Assembly: GCA_023436525.1 (NCBI GenBank)
Contig: JAEZIW010000078.1
Span: 1 to 17,175 of the forward strand
Length of the DNA: 17,175 nucleotides
Reading direction: 5' to 3'
DNA from: Bacillota bacterium
GTDB lineage: Bacteria; Bacillota; Clostridia; Christensenellales; SZUA-584
This document shows, piece after piece, positions 1 to 6,150 of this stretch; position 1 is the first letter of the stretch, and each line of letters starts with the position of its first letter. The notes beneath the pieces were generated by a model that saw only the letters and a program-made list of their open reading frames with translations, did not search any database and was not told where the DNA came from. The position numbers and the translations under genes were made by a program.

Positions 1-171
1 CGCGAGGCGCGCAACGAGCGCATTCCGTATATGGCGGTTGCGGGCGATAACGAGGTGGATAAGGGCACGCTGGCCATAAGAAAGCGCGGCGAAGGCGATA
101 TCGGCGAGATGGACGCGAATGCGTTCATTGAAATGGTGATTCAGCAGAACAGGGATAAAACGATATTCTAA
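1..171 (+). CDS. thrS: Threonine--tRNA ligase, C-terminal fragment (5' end outside window)
   Basis: This is the last 56 codons of a gene that enters from the left edge, ending in TAA at 169-171. The residues, including IPYMAVAGDNEVDKGTLAIR followed by a G-[DE]-I-G-x-M segment and a final FIEMVIQQNRDK helix, match the C-terminal anticodon-binding domain of class II threonyl-tRNA synthetase. In that family this position carries the IPY-x2-V-x-G-x2-E motif followed by the 'VSVR' strand. The full enzyme charges tRNA-Thr with threonine in the cytoplasm. Only the end of the anticodon-binding domain is visible, so the catalytic and editing domains cannot be checked. Prolyl- and histidyl-tRNA synthetases share this fold, but the AIRKRGEGDIGEMD-like stretch fits ThrRS best. 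A terminator follows 18 bases downstream. Confidence 0.85.
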   Translation, partial: REARNERIPYMAVAGDNEVDKGTLAIRKRGEGDIGEMDANAFIEMVIQQNRDKTIF

Positions 172-189
172 AACATAACAATCACGAAG

Positions 190-218
190 ACGGCATCGGT
201 AGACGGTGCTGTTTTTTT
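190..218 (+). terminator. Intrinsic terminator of thrS
   Basis: A 9-bp stem (190-198 with 204-212, two G-U pairs) and a 5-nt loop are followed directly by seven T residues (212-218). It lies 18 bases after the thrS stop codon in the right orientation. Confidence 0.85.
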
Positions 219-259
219 GTTTGATAGGTTTTCCCGTTAAAGTGCAAAATTATAAAGTT

Positions 260-606
260 GAGATACCTGTATCCCGAAGGGATATGAAAACATGTCTATT
301 AGCACAAAGCCACACGGAACGACACGGAGGTCGTTCCCTACAACAAACGAATATAAAAATAGAGATACCTATATCCCGAAGGGATACAGTCGATTCAATA
401 AACCGATCACAATAACACGGAACGACACGGAGGTCGTTCCCTACGTTTTGAAGCATATAGAGTTGATTAGATTGGGCAATAGAAAAAGATATACCTGGCA
501 CAGAGGTCGTTCGACACAAAATAAAAGAAAAGTATTCCTGTACCCCGGAGGGGTATGATCGGTAAACATATATCACGTATTCTCGCGGGAGGGTCTAGAC
601 CCTCCC
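260..606. repeat. Array of short palindromic repeats in non-coding DNA
   Basis: This intergenic stretch carries no credible gene; its short open frames run straight through the repeats. Perfect hairpins are: TATCCC-GAA-GGGATA at 270-284 and again at 372-386; GGAACGAC-N6-GTCGTTCC at 316-337 and again at 419-440; TACCCC-GGA-GGGGTA at 541-555; and GGGAGGGTC-TA-GACCCTCCC at 587-606. The first two hairpins form a unit, each preceded by GAGATACCT and followed by CTAC, that repeats about 102 bases later. A degraded third copy starts near 488. The family looks like short interspersed palindromes, with relatives at 9838-9999. It could be folded RNA, a protein-binding site or inert repeat DNA. Confidence 0.75.
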
Positions 607-620
607 CTACAATTCACAAA

Positions 621-655
621 ATAAAAAAGCAAGTGAGCGTTTGAACCCACTTGCT
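621..655 (-). terminator. Intrinsic terminator of the secreted peptidoglycan-binding gene
   Basis: On the minus strand an 8-bp perfect stem (655-648 with 635-628, AGCAAGTG/CACTTGCT) is followed by a T run (complement of the A run at 623-628). It lies just past the stop codon at 671. Confidence 0.8.
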
Positions 656-670
656 CTCGTAGTAATAACT

Positions 671-1576
671 TTATTGCTGATACTGAAGCTCGTCTCCGGT
701 CTTGCCTGCGGCAATCAGCACCATTTTGTAATGCTCCTTATCCACAAACCCGAGCACGTCGGATGTGCTGCCCATAAAATACAGGCACACATGCCCTTTC
801 ATGGTATTGGCCTCAATTGTATCGGCACCATCCGGATGCCCAAACAGCGATGCCGCATAGGTGGCTGAACCCACCGTGACAACCACGGCACGTTTCTCCC
901 ATGTGGGCTCCACATCCGCCTTAACACCGAAGCACTCAAGAAACGCGGTATAAGCCGCCGCATCCGTCACTTCCACATCCGCGTGGCCTGTGCCGCCCGA
1001 GCGCGTCACAGAAAACGATTTGCCTGTGTTGTAATCGGTCACGGTCGCCGTTCCCCCCACGGGAAACGCCGCGTCAACCTCGGTTGCCCAGTCCGCAAGC
1101 GTGCCGGGTGCCGTGGTGCCGTTGTATTCACCGATGCCGTAATAAACGGGAACAGCAGTGCTTAAGGGCTTGCGTACCACGTCGGAGGTGAACAGCTTGT
1201 CATACGACATCTGGCCGATCTGGCCGTCGGTATCAAGGCCGTTATTCTGCTGGAATTTAATCACGGCATCCTGCGTTAAACCAAAGTACTGACCGGTGGG
1301 CCGGTAGTTTAAATATCCCAAATCTCTTAAGCGCATCTGCACCTTGAACACTCTGGTACCTGAGCTTTCCAGCTTAATAATCTCAAAGGTGCCCGTAGAA
1401 TCCTGTGGCACCGCGTCGTCCGGCATCGGGTCTTGGGTGGCTGGCGGTGTCTCAGAGGTCTGCGGCGTCTGGGAGGCAGACGGCGTGGCCGACGGGTCGG
1501 GTGCTCCCAAAGAGACCGGAACCGACAGTGTGAAAACAAGGGCCATCACCAATATGATAAACAATGCTTTCTTCAT
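671..1576 (-). CDS. Secreted protein with peptidoglycan-binding domain
   Basis: The 301-residue product starts with a typical signal peptide: MKK, a hydrophobic core through about residue 22, and a likely cleavage near SLGA at 22-25. A low-complexity Pro/Ser/Thr/Gln linker (about 26-62) suits a wall-spanning tether. Residues about 68-131 fit the PG_binding_1 fold (GTRVFKVQMRLRDLGYL, then FGLTQDAVIKFQQNNGL and a DGQIG turn), a family that binds peptidoglycan. I do not recognise the C-terminal 165 residues; they show no obvious hydrolase motif such as the Cys/His pair of NlpC/P60. The start is supported by GAGGAGA upstream on the minus strand. The gene lies 95 bases after the ABC-F gene with no clear T-rich terminator between, so read-through is possible. 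It is probably exported and wall-associated; its role is unknown. Confidence 0.8.
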   Translation of the reverse strand: MKKALFIILVMALVFTLSVPVSLGAPDPSATPSASQTPQTSETPPATQDPMPDDAVPQDSTGTFEIIKLESSGTRVFKVQMRLRDLGYLNYRPTGQYFGLTQDAVIKFQQNNGLDTDGQIGQMSYDKLFTSDVVRKPLSTAVPVYYGIGEYNGTTAPGTLADWATEVDAAFPVGGTATVTDYNTGKSFSVTRSGGTGHADVEVTDAAAYTAFLECFGVKADVEPTWEKRAVVVTVGSATYAASLFGHPDGADTIEANTMKGHVCLYFMGSTSDVLGFVDKEHYKMVLIAAGKTGDELQYQQ

Positions 1577-1671
1577 TTTCGTACTCTCCTCAAATTGGCC
1601 TTCTCATGCACTGCAAGCAAGCATGCTTTTACATATGCTATATTATCACAGTTTTTGAGGTCTGTACACCC

Positions 1672-3096
1672 TCAACCATTTTGTTCACTAAACCGCTGGA
1701 ACTGCTCAAACCCACCTTCAAAGGTCTGCGCGCGCCCGCCTGAAAGGCTGACAATTCTGTCGGCCACGGCGGTTAGAAAGAACCGATCATGAGACACAAA
1801 CAGCACCGCTCCCGGATAAGCCTGCAGCACCGACTCGAGAGCAGCGCGCGATTCGGCATCCAAAAAGTTGGTCGGTTCGTCGAGCACCAGCAGATGAAAG
1901 CCAGAGAGTATGATCTTGGCGAGCGCGAGCTTTAAGCGTTCACCGCCGCTGAGTGTGGCGGCTTTTTGATGCATCGCATCGCGCCGAAAAAGCAGCCGAG
2001 CCAGTATCGTGCGCACGAATTGTTCATCGTAGGCGGCACTGTCCATCGCGTTTTCAAGCACGCCTTTTTTAAAATCGAGCGTGCTTAAATCTTGCTTGAA
2101 ATAGCCGATACGCAGATGTGCACACGTTTGTATGCCCTGTACGCGGGCCGCGATGAGTTCGAGCAGCGTGGTTTTTCCCGCACCGTTGGCCCCCACAATC
2201 GCCGTCTTCCTGCCGCTCGGAACGTTCATGCGGCAATCGTTCAGCACCATCCTGTCTCCATAGCTTTTCGAGACGCCTTGCACATCAATCAGCACGGGGC
2301 TGTGAATGGCTGTGACGCGCAGGTCAAACGCTATCGGCTTATCCTGCCACGGCTTATCGGCCTTTTTGAGGTGCTCAAGGCGCGACCGGGCCGCTTTGGC
2401 CGCGCGATCCAGCTTGGCTTTCTGGCTTTGTCCACCCATTTTATGCAGCCGCGCTTCCGAGTTGCCCATGCGCCTCGGTGCTTTTTTCACGTTTGCCGAC
2501 TGCCTCGCTTTCTCTTGCACCACCTTCTTCAAGCGGTCTGCTTCATGCGTATAGGCTTCGAACCGTGCCTCCTGCGCTGCTCTTTCCAGCTGTTTTTGGG
2601 TGAGATAATCGTCGTAGCCGCAGCCGTACAGCTTGCACGCGCCGTTCTCAATCTCGAGCACTTTGGTACAAACGTTTTGCAGCAGCACGCGGTCGTGAGA
2701 GACAAGCAGCAACGCCCCGTCAAACTCAAGCAGTGCCGCTTCCAGCCGTTTGATGCTATCCATGTCAAGATTCGTCGTTGGCTCATCGGCAATCAGCAAA
2801 TTCGGGTTTTGCCCGAACGCATCCGCAATCAATGCGGACGTTTTCTCACCGCCGCTGCGCGCAGCCGCACCATCCGGTGTGCCGAACTGCGCGATGATGC
2901 CGAGCTTGCCGCGTACCGAAACGCGCCCGGCATCCGGCTCCTCCTCTCCCGTGATCAGCTTCAGCAGCGTGGTTTTGCCCGCACCGTTTTTGCCCACCAC
3001 CGCCAGCTTATCGCCACGGTACAGCGCCAGCCTTTTTATTGACACCACGGTTCTGACTCCGTAGCTTTTTTCTAAATTATTGATTTCCAGTAACAA
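1672..3096 (-). CDS. ABC-F ATPase, antibiotic-resistance (ribosome protection) type
   Basis: The 474-residue protein has two ABC cassettes and no membrane segments, the hallmark of ABC-F translation factors. Cassette 1 has Walker A GKNGAGKT (35-42), signature RSGGEKT (80-86), Walker B LLIADEP (100-106) and H-loop H134. Cassette 2 has Walker A GANGAGKT (302-309), signature LSGGER (382-387), Walker B LLVLDEP (402-408) and H436. Residues about 165-260 form a long basic, Lys/Arg/Ala-rich linker, which in this family reaches into the ribosomal P/E site. The short overall length without a C-terminal extension resembles the Vga/VmlR/CplR-like resistance proteins more than housekeeping EttA or Uup. 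The start is a TTG at 3094-3096, nine bases after AAGGAG; no upstream ATG fits. The leader carries an attenuator, which independently favours a drug-inducible resistance role. Which drugs are affected cannot be read from sequence. Confidence 0.88.
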   Translation of the reverse strand: MLLEINNLEKSYGVRTVVSIKRLALYRGDKLAVVGKNGAGKTTLLKLITGEEEPDAGRVSVRGKLGIIAQFGTPDGAAARSGGEKTSALIADAFGQNPNLLIADEPTTNLDMDSIKRLEAALLEFDGALLLVSHDRVLLQNVCTKVLEIENGACKLYGCGYDDYLTQKQLERAAQEARFEAYTHEADRLKKVVQEKARQSANVKKAPRRMGNSEARLHKMGGQSQKAKLDRAAKAARSRLEHLKKADKPWQDKPIAFDLRVTAIHSPVLIDVQGVSKSYGDRMVLNDCRMNVPSGRKTAIVGANGAGKTTLLELIAARVQGIQTCAHLRIGYFKQDLSTLDFKKGVLENAMDSAAYDEQFVRTILARLLFRRDAMHQKAATLSGGERLKLALAKIILSGFHLLVLDEPTNFLDAESRAALESVLQAYPGAVLFVSHDRFFLTAVADRIVSLSGGRAQTFEGGFEQFQRFSEQNG

Positions 3097-3123
3097 AAAA
3101 ATCCACTCCTTTTCCGGAGAGGA
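3095..3123 (-). terminator. Leader terminator (attenuator) of the ABC-F gene
   Basis: On the minus strand TCCTCTCC (3123-3116) pairs with GGAGTGGA (3109-3102) around a GGAAAA loop, with one mismatch, and runs straight into seven T residues (3101-3095). The T run overlaps the TTG start codon and the right arm holds the ABC-F Shine-Dalgarno, so the hairpin could affect both transcription and translation. Its left arm is also part of a competing 11-bp pairing (3119-3129 with 3210-3220). Confidence 0.8.
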
Positions 3124-3220
3124 TTACTGATAAATACGCCTAAGCGCACCCAAAATACCGCGCTCAATTGCACAATAAAAGGCACTCAGACCGAATGAAT
3201 AAAAACACACAGTAATCCTC
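3119..3220 (-). promoter_or_regulatory. Antiterminator pairing in the ABC-F leader
   Basis: GAGGATTACTG (3220-3210 on the minus strand) is the exact reverse complement of CAGTAATCCTC (3129-3119), an uninterrupted 11-bp pairing across about 80 bases. Forming it removes TCCTC from the terminator stem, so terminator and antiterminator are mutually exclusive. The end of the first upstream ORF, ACAGTAACC, can also pair with GGATTACTGT with one bulged A. This gives the third, anti-antiterminator state needed for ribosome-controlled attenuation. Confidence 0.72.
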
Positions 3221-3232
3221 AAACATTTGCAT
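3164..3232 (-). CDS. Possible second leader ORF (22 codons) of the ABC-F gene
   Basis: An open frame begins MQMFEDYCVF and ends with TGA at 3166-3164; it spans the 5' arm of the antiterminator. The ATG at 3232 has no good Shine-Dalgarno. An internal GTG at 3208 has GAGG eight bases upstream and would give a 14-residue hydrophobic peptide starting MFLFIRSEC. Short hydrophobic leader peptides are common before ribosome-protection and erm genes, but translation here is only a possibility. Confidence 0.3.
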   Translation of the reverse strand: MQMFEDYCVFLFIRSECLLLCN

Positions 3233-3263
3233 GGCTGTTCAGCCGTTTAAAATTGTTTATCGG

Positions 3264-3278
3264 TTACTGTATCTTCAT
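3264..3278 (-). CDS. Leader peptide MKIQ of the ABC-F gene (upstream ORF)
   Basis: ATG-AAG-ATA-CAG-TAA encodes a four-residue peptide, M-K-I-Q. A strong AGGAGG (3296-3291) lies 12 bases upstream and is the best ribosome binding site in the leader. Its last codons and stop overlap the sequence that can pair with the antiterminator arm. A drug-stalled ribosome here would therefore favour antitermination. The spacing is slightly long, and the peptide is inferred from position rather than similarity. Confidence 0.55.
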   Translation of the reverse strand: MKIQ

Positions 3279-3316
3279 TCGTGCCTGCTGCCTCCTGTTA
3301 ATCACTTAATAATGAT

Positions 3317-3345
3317 ATTTTACCAGCCCTCAGTGCCGCTGTCAA
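3317..3345 (-). promoter_or_regulatory. Sigma-A type promoter of the ABC-F leader
   Basis: TTGACA (3345-3340), a 17-base spacer and TAAAAT (3322-3317) match the vegetative consensus in 11 of 12 positions. The -35 box overlaps the stop codon of the upstream LigD-polymerase gene. The predicted start near 3310 gives a leader of about 210 nt before the TTG start codon. Confidence 0.75.
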
Positions 3346-4229
3346 CTCACCGGCCTCGTTAAAATCTCCTCCAGCACAGGCACGCGTTTGCCTTCACCCA
3401 GCATGGGTGCGAATAAATCGCCCATGGTTTGCAGCCGCTGCGCCGAGTTGATCAGCGTAAAGTCACACGGCTTCGCACCGTTTTTCAGCTCGTCCCACGT
3501 AACCGGCATAGAGACCGCACCGCATGGCACCGCGCGCGGTGAATAGACGCTGATAATGCTTTTGCCGTGCCCCATCTGCAAATAATCAAAATAGAGCTTA
3601 CGCCCCCGGTTCTTCACGAGGCGCTCAATCGTGACGGTATCCGGATGCTTGGCCGCAAAATATTTCCCGAAAAACAGATTGATCTTACGCCCTTCCTCAA
3701 ACGTCATACGCCGGGTCGGTATATGAATCTGCAGCCCGGACGCGCCCGACGTTTTGGCGTAGCAGGGTACGCCAAGCTGGGCAAGCGTCTCGTGCACCGA
3801 AAGCGCACACGCCGTCACATCTTCAAACGTTTGCCCTTCTGACGGATCAAGATCGAAAACAAGCGCGGTGAGATATCCGTCCGGCGTGCAGAACGGCACA
3901 TGAAACTCCAGCGCCGCCGAATTCCCGAGCCAGACCAGTGTTTTTAAGCTGTCAAGGTTAATAAATTCCTCGCCCGAGTCGTCCTTAGTGATGCTGACCC
4001 AATCTGGCGTGCCTTTGGGCGGCCTCTTCTGATAGAAGAACTCACTGCCCACGCCGTGCGGATAGCGCAGCACAGTTAACGGCTGCCCGCTTGTGTGCGG
4101 CAGCAGATACGGCGCAAGCGCCACAAGCGCGTTCACGTATGCGCCTTTGGTCATACCGATATCCGGAAACAGTATTTTATCCGAGTTCGTCATCACGACA
4201 TCGCTGCCTTGTACGGTTAATGTGCTCAC
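3342..4229 (-). CDS. ligD: LigD-type NHEJ DNA polymerase/primase (stand-alone)
   Basis: The 295-residue product matches the polymerase (archaeo-eukaryotic primase-like) domain of bacterial LigD, which fills or extends broken ends during non-homologous end joining. Landmarks are the N-terminal NSDKILFPD segment, VLRYPHGVGSEFFYQKRPP (54-71), the metal-binding pair in FDLDPS (D126, D128), SGASGLQIHIP (161-171) with a conserved His, and KLYFDYLQ (211-218) carrying the third acidic residue D215. It then has the SVYSPRAVPCGAVSMPVTWDEL segment typical of the domain's end, here split across 227-248. The usual LigD nuclease and ligase domains are absent from this chain; the ligase is the gene just upstream, overlapping by four bases (ATGA-type). 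It is the last gene of the ku-ligase-polymerase operon. Confidence 0.9.
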   Translation of the reverse strand: MSTLTVQGSDVVMTNSDKILFPDIGMTKGAYVNALVALAPYLLPHTSGQPLTVLRYPHGVGSEFFYQKRPPKGTPDWVSITKDDSGEEFINLDSLKTLVWLGNSAALEFHVPFCTPDGYLTALVFDLDPSEGQTFEDVTACALSVHETLAQLGVPCYAKTSGASGLQIHIPTRRMTFEEGRKINLFFGKYFAAKHPDTVTIERLVKNRGRKLYFDYLQMGHGKSIISVYSPRAVPCGAVSMPVTWDELKNGAKPCDFTLINSAQRLQTMGDLFAPMLGEGKRVPVLEEILTRPVS

Positions 4230-5119
4230 AACACAATCTCCTCTCCCGTTGCTTCACTCGGCGCTTTATCGCCAAACCCGAGCATCACGGGGTGGCGCAG
4301 CGTCATGGTGGGTGTCCATTCGGCAAACCGCACCCAGCAGGTCAGGCGCGGCTCAAGGCTGATATCGTCTTTGCCGATTGGCTTGCCCTCACGCCGCGCA
4401 TAGTCGGCAATGATGTGCAAATCATTTTGCGAAAGGCCTGTGCCCACATGCCCCGCAGGAATCAGCTCACCTTCATGATAAATGCCCAAGATCAGCGAAG
4501 CCGGCTGCCCCTCATTAAAATGCACACCGGTCACGGCACACAGTATCTTCCGTGCCGTTTTTGTTTTGAACCAATCGCCGTGGCTTTTTCCCGCAGTATA
4601 CAGGCTGCCTTTGCGCTTGGAGACGATGCCTTCCATGTTCTTTTGCTTCATGAGGGCGAACAACGCCTCTCCGTCGTTAAAGCTGTCGGCCAGCGCCATA
4701 GCCGCGCTGCCTGAAAACCGTTGTTTCAAAAGCAGCTGCCGCTGCTCAATCGGTTCACCTCGAAGATCGCGCCCATCCAGCATGATCAGATCGAACACGA
4801 CGTAACGCACCGGATACCTGGACACGACTGAGCGCTTGTGCACCCGGCTGCGTTTAAGCACATGATAAAACGACGGTTTGCCATCCACAAACACCATAAT
4901 TTCTCCGTCCAACACGGCTTGCTTCGCGTCCATGTGCCGGGCGAGCGCCGAAAGCTCGGGGTATGCATCGGTGGCATCACGCCCGCTCTTTGAATACACT
5001 GCGACCTGCCCGTCTTGTATTGTCGATATGCCGCGGATGCCGTCCCATTTGATCTGATGAATAAAATCTCCCTCCATCACGTTCGGCAGCGCGATGGGCT
5101 CCATCACCGTTATATCCAT
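4226..5119 (-). CDS. ligD: LigD-type ATP-dependent DNA ligase (stand-alone)
   Basis: The 297-residue enzyme is an ATP-dependent ligase of the LigD/LigC class, sealing nicks after end joining. Motif I is KWDGIRG with the predicted adenylated lysine K24. It is followed by SKSGRD (44-49), LDGEIMVF (70-77), VVFDLIMLDG (107-116), motif IV EGIVSKR (163-169) and motif V WFKTKT (183-188). The rest (about 190-297) fits the OB-fold, with the W-x-RF/AEWT segment near 272-279. At roughly 300 residues it is a minimal ligase with no nuclease or polymerase domain. Its ATG directly follows the ku stop codon (TAA-ATG) and its end overlaps the polymerase gene by four bases, so the three are surely translated from one message. 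Confidence 0.92.
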   Translation of the reverse strand: MDITVMEPIALPNVMEGDFIHQIKWDGIRGISTIQDGQVAVYSKSGRDATDAYPELSALARHMDAKQAVLDGEIMVFVDGKPSFYHVLKRSRVHKRSVVSRYPVRYVVFDLIMLDGRDLRGEPIEQRQLLLKQRFSGSAAMALADSFNDGEALFALMKQKNMEGIVSKRKGSLYTAGKSHGDWFKTKTARKILCAVTGVHFNEGQPASLILGIYHEGELIPAGHVGTGLSQNDLHIIADYARREGKPIGKDDISLEPRLTCWVRFAEWTPTMTLRHPVMLGFGDKAPSEATGEEIVL

Positions 5120-5932
5120 TTACTTGGCTTTGCGCTTCGCAGGCGCTTTTTTCATTGCTTTTTCCGTCTGCTCGACGCTTCGTTTGAGCGCTTCCATCAG
5201 GTCGATCACGTTGGTTTCGGGCGCGTTTGGCTGCGTAACCACCTGTTTTCCCGCAATTTTTGCTTCAATCACTTTCTTTAGCGATTCGCGGTATTCGTCG
5301 GTGTATTTAGACGGATCGAACGCCGCCGTTAGGTTGCCGATCAGCTTTTCGGCAATGTCCATCTCTTTGGCGTCAACATCTTTTTGTTTGGGCAGCGACG
5401 GCACCTCGCTGACCGGGCGAATCTCGTCAGGGTAAAAAATCGTCTCGAGCACAAGCGCTTCGCCGTAAACGCGCAGTACACACAGCGTTTGCTTATCGCG
5501 CATGGTTACGCGCGCCACCGCAATGCGCCCCGAACGGTTCATCGCCTCGCGCAGCAGATTATACGCTTTGTCGCCCATATCAGGCTGCGGCGCAAGATAA
5601 TAGGTTTTATCGAAGTAGATCGGGTCGATCTCGCGCAGATGCACAAAGTCTACAATCTCGATGGAACGTGCCTGCACCTCAGCCCTGGCCGATTCGATAT
5701 CCTCCTCAGTAACGATGACAAATTTGCCGGGTTCGTACTCAAAGCCCTTGACGATATCGTCCGGTCCCACTTCCTGGTTGCAGTTCGGGCAAACCTTTTT
5801 GTATTTAATGGGCGTGTGACATTTTTTATGGATCGAGCGAAAGCGGATGTCCTTTTCTTCCGTCGCGGCGAACATTTTTATCGGTATGCTCACCAGCCCA
5901 AAGCTGATGGTGCCTTTAAACATCGCATGCAT
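5120..5932 (-). CDS. ku: Ku, DNA double-strand-break end-binding protein
   Basis: The 270-residue protein is bacterial Ku, a homodimer that encircles broken DNA ends and recruits the LigD-type enzymes encoded just downstream. The N-terminus FKGTISFGLVSIPIKMF is the family signature. It is followed by a Cys/His cluster (KKCHTPIKYKKVCPNC, about residues 35-51), VKGFEYEPGKFVIVTEEDIE and the Y-F-D-K-T-Y-YL-P segment. The tail is lysine-rich (KKAPAKRKAK), as in Ku forms that bind DNA through a basic extension. The frame stays open upstream to 6058, but the ATG at 5932 is chosen: GGAGG lies seven bases before it, homology starts there, and the extension overlaps the neighbouring terminator. No confident promoter is seen. 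First gene of the NHEJ operon. Confidence 0.94.
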   Translation of the reverse strand: MHAMFKGTISFGLVSIPIKMFAATEEKDIRFRSIHKKCHTPIKYKKVCPNCNQEVGPDDIVKGFEYEPGKFVIVTEEDIESARAEVQARSIEIVDFVHLREIDPIYFDKTYYLAPQPDMGDKAYNLLREAMNRSGRIAVARVTMRDKQTLCVLRVYGEALVLETIFYPDEIRPVSEVPSLPKQKDVDAKEMDIAEKLIGNLTAAFDPSKYTDEYRESLKKVIEAKIAGKQVVTQPNAPETNVIDLMEALKRSVEQTEKAMKKAPAKRKAK

Positions 5933-6050
5933 GGCATAGCCTCCATGTGTTGATGTGATTAATGTGTCCTGATTATGCCGTGAATATAATCGATACCAAA
6001 CAAAAATGAAGCTCAAATGTTCTTTGATCAGTAAATCGGCTGTTCCGTAC

Positions 6051-6094
6051 AAAAGCAAAAGCTCCCGTCAGTTCCTTTTACCGACAGGAGCTTT
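6051..6094 (-). terminator. Intrinsic terminator of the NatAB-like operon
   Basis: On the minus strand a 14-bp stem (6094-6081 with 6071-6058, G-U pairs included) with a 9-nt loop is followed by CTTTTGCTTTTG. It lies just after the permease gene and before ku, separating the two units. Confidence 0.75.
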
Positions 6095-6150
6095 GCCACC
6101 TTATTCGGCAGGCCCCGCCTGCACTCAATGTTTGCGAATTAATACTTCAA

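Noticed and set aside
260..606. Possible CRISPR array
   Set aside because: The repeats are short hairpins of differing sequence with unequal spacing, and there are no cas genes in the window.
1640..1672. Terminator between the ABC-F gene and the secreted protein gene
   Set aside because: TTGAGG-N9-CCTCAA forms a 6-bp stem, but it is followed by A residues rather than a T run on the minus strand.
2092..3042. A 316-codon open frame on the plus strand opposite the ABC-F gene
   Set aside because: It is antisense to a gene with two complete sets of ABC motifs, has no ribosome binding site, and its Arg/His/Gln-rich composition is typical of a shadow frame.
5940..6010. A sporulation (sigma-G) promoter for ku, as known in Bacillus
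   Set aside because: CATAAT is present but no -35 box fits at the right distance; the match is too weak to call.
5933..6058. Upstream extension of Ku to 6058
   Set aside because: The extra 42 residues lie outside Ku homology, overlap the NatAB-like terminator, and the ATG at 5932 has a well-placed GGAGG.
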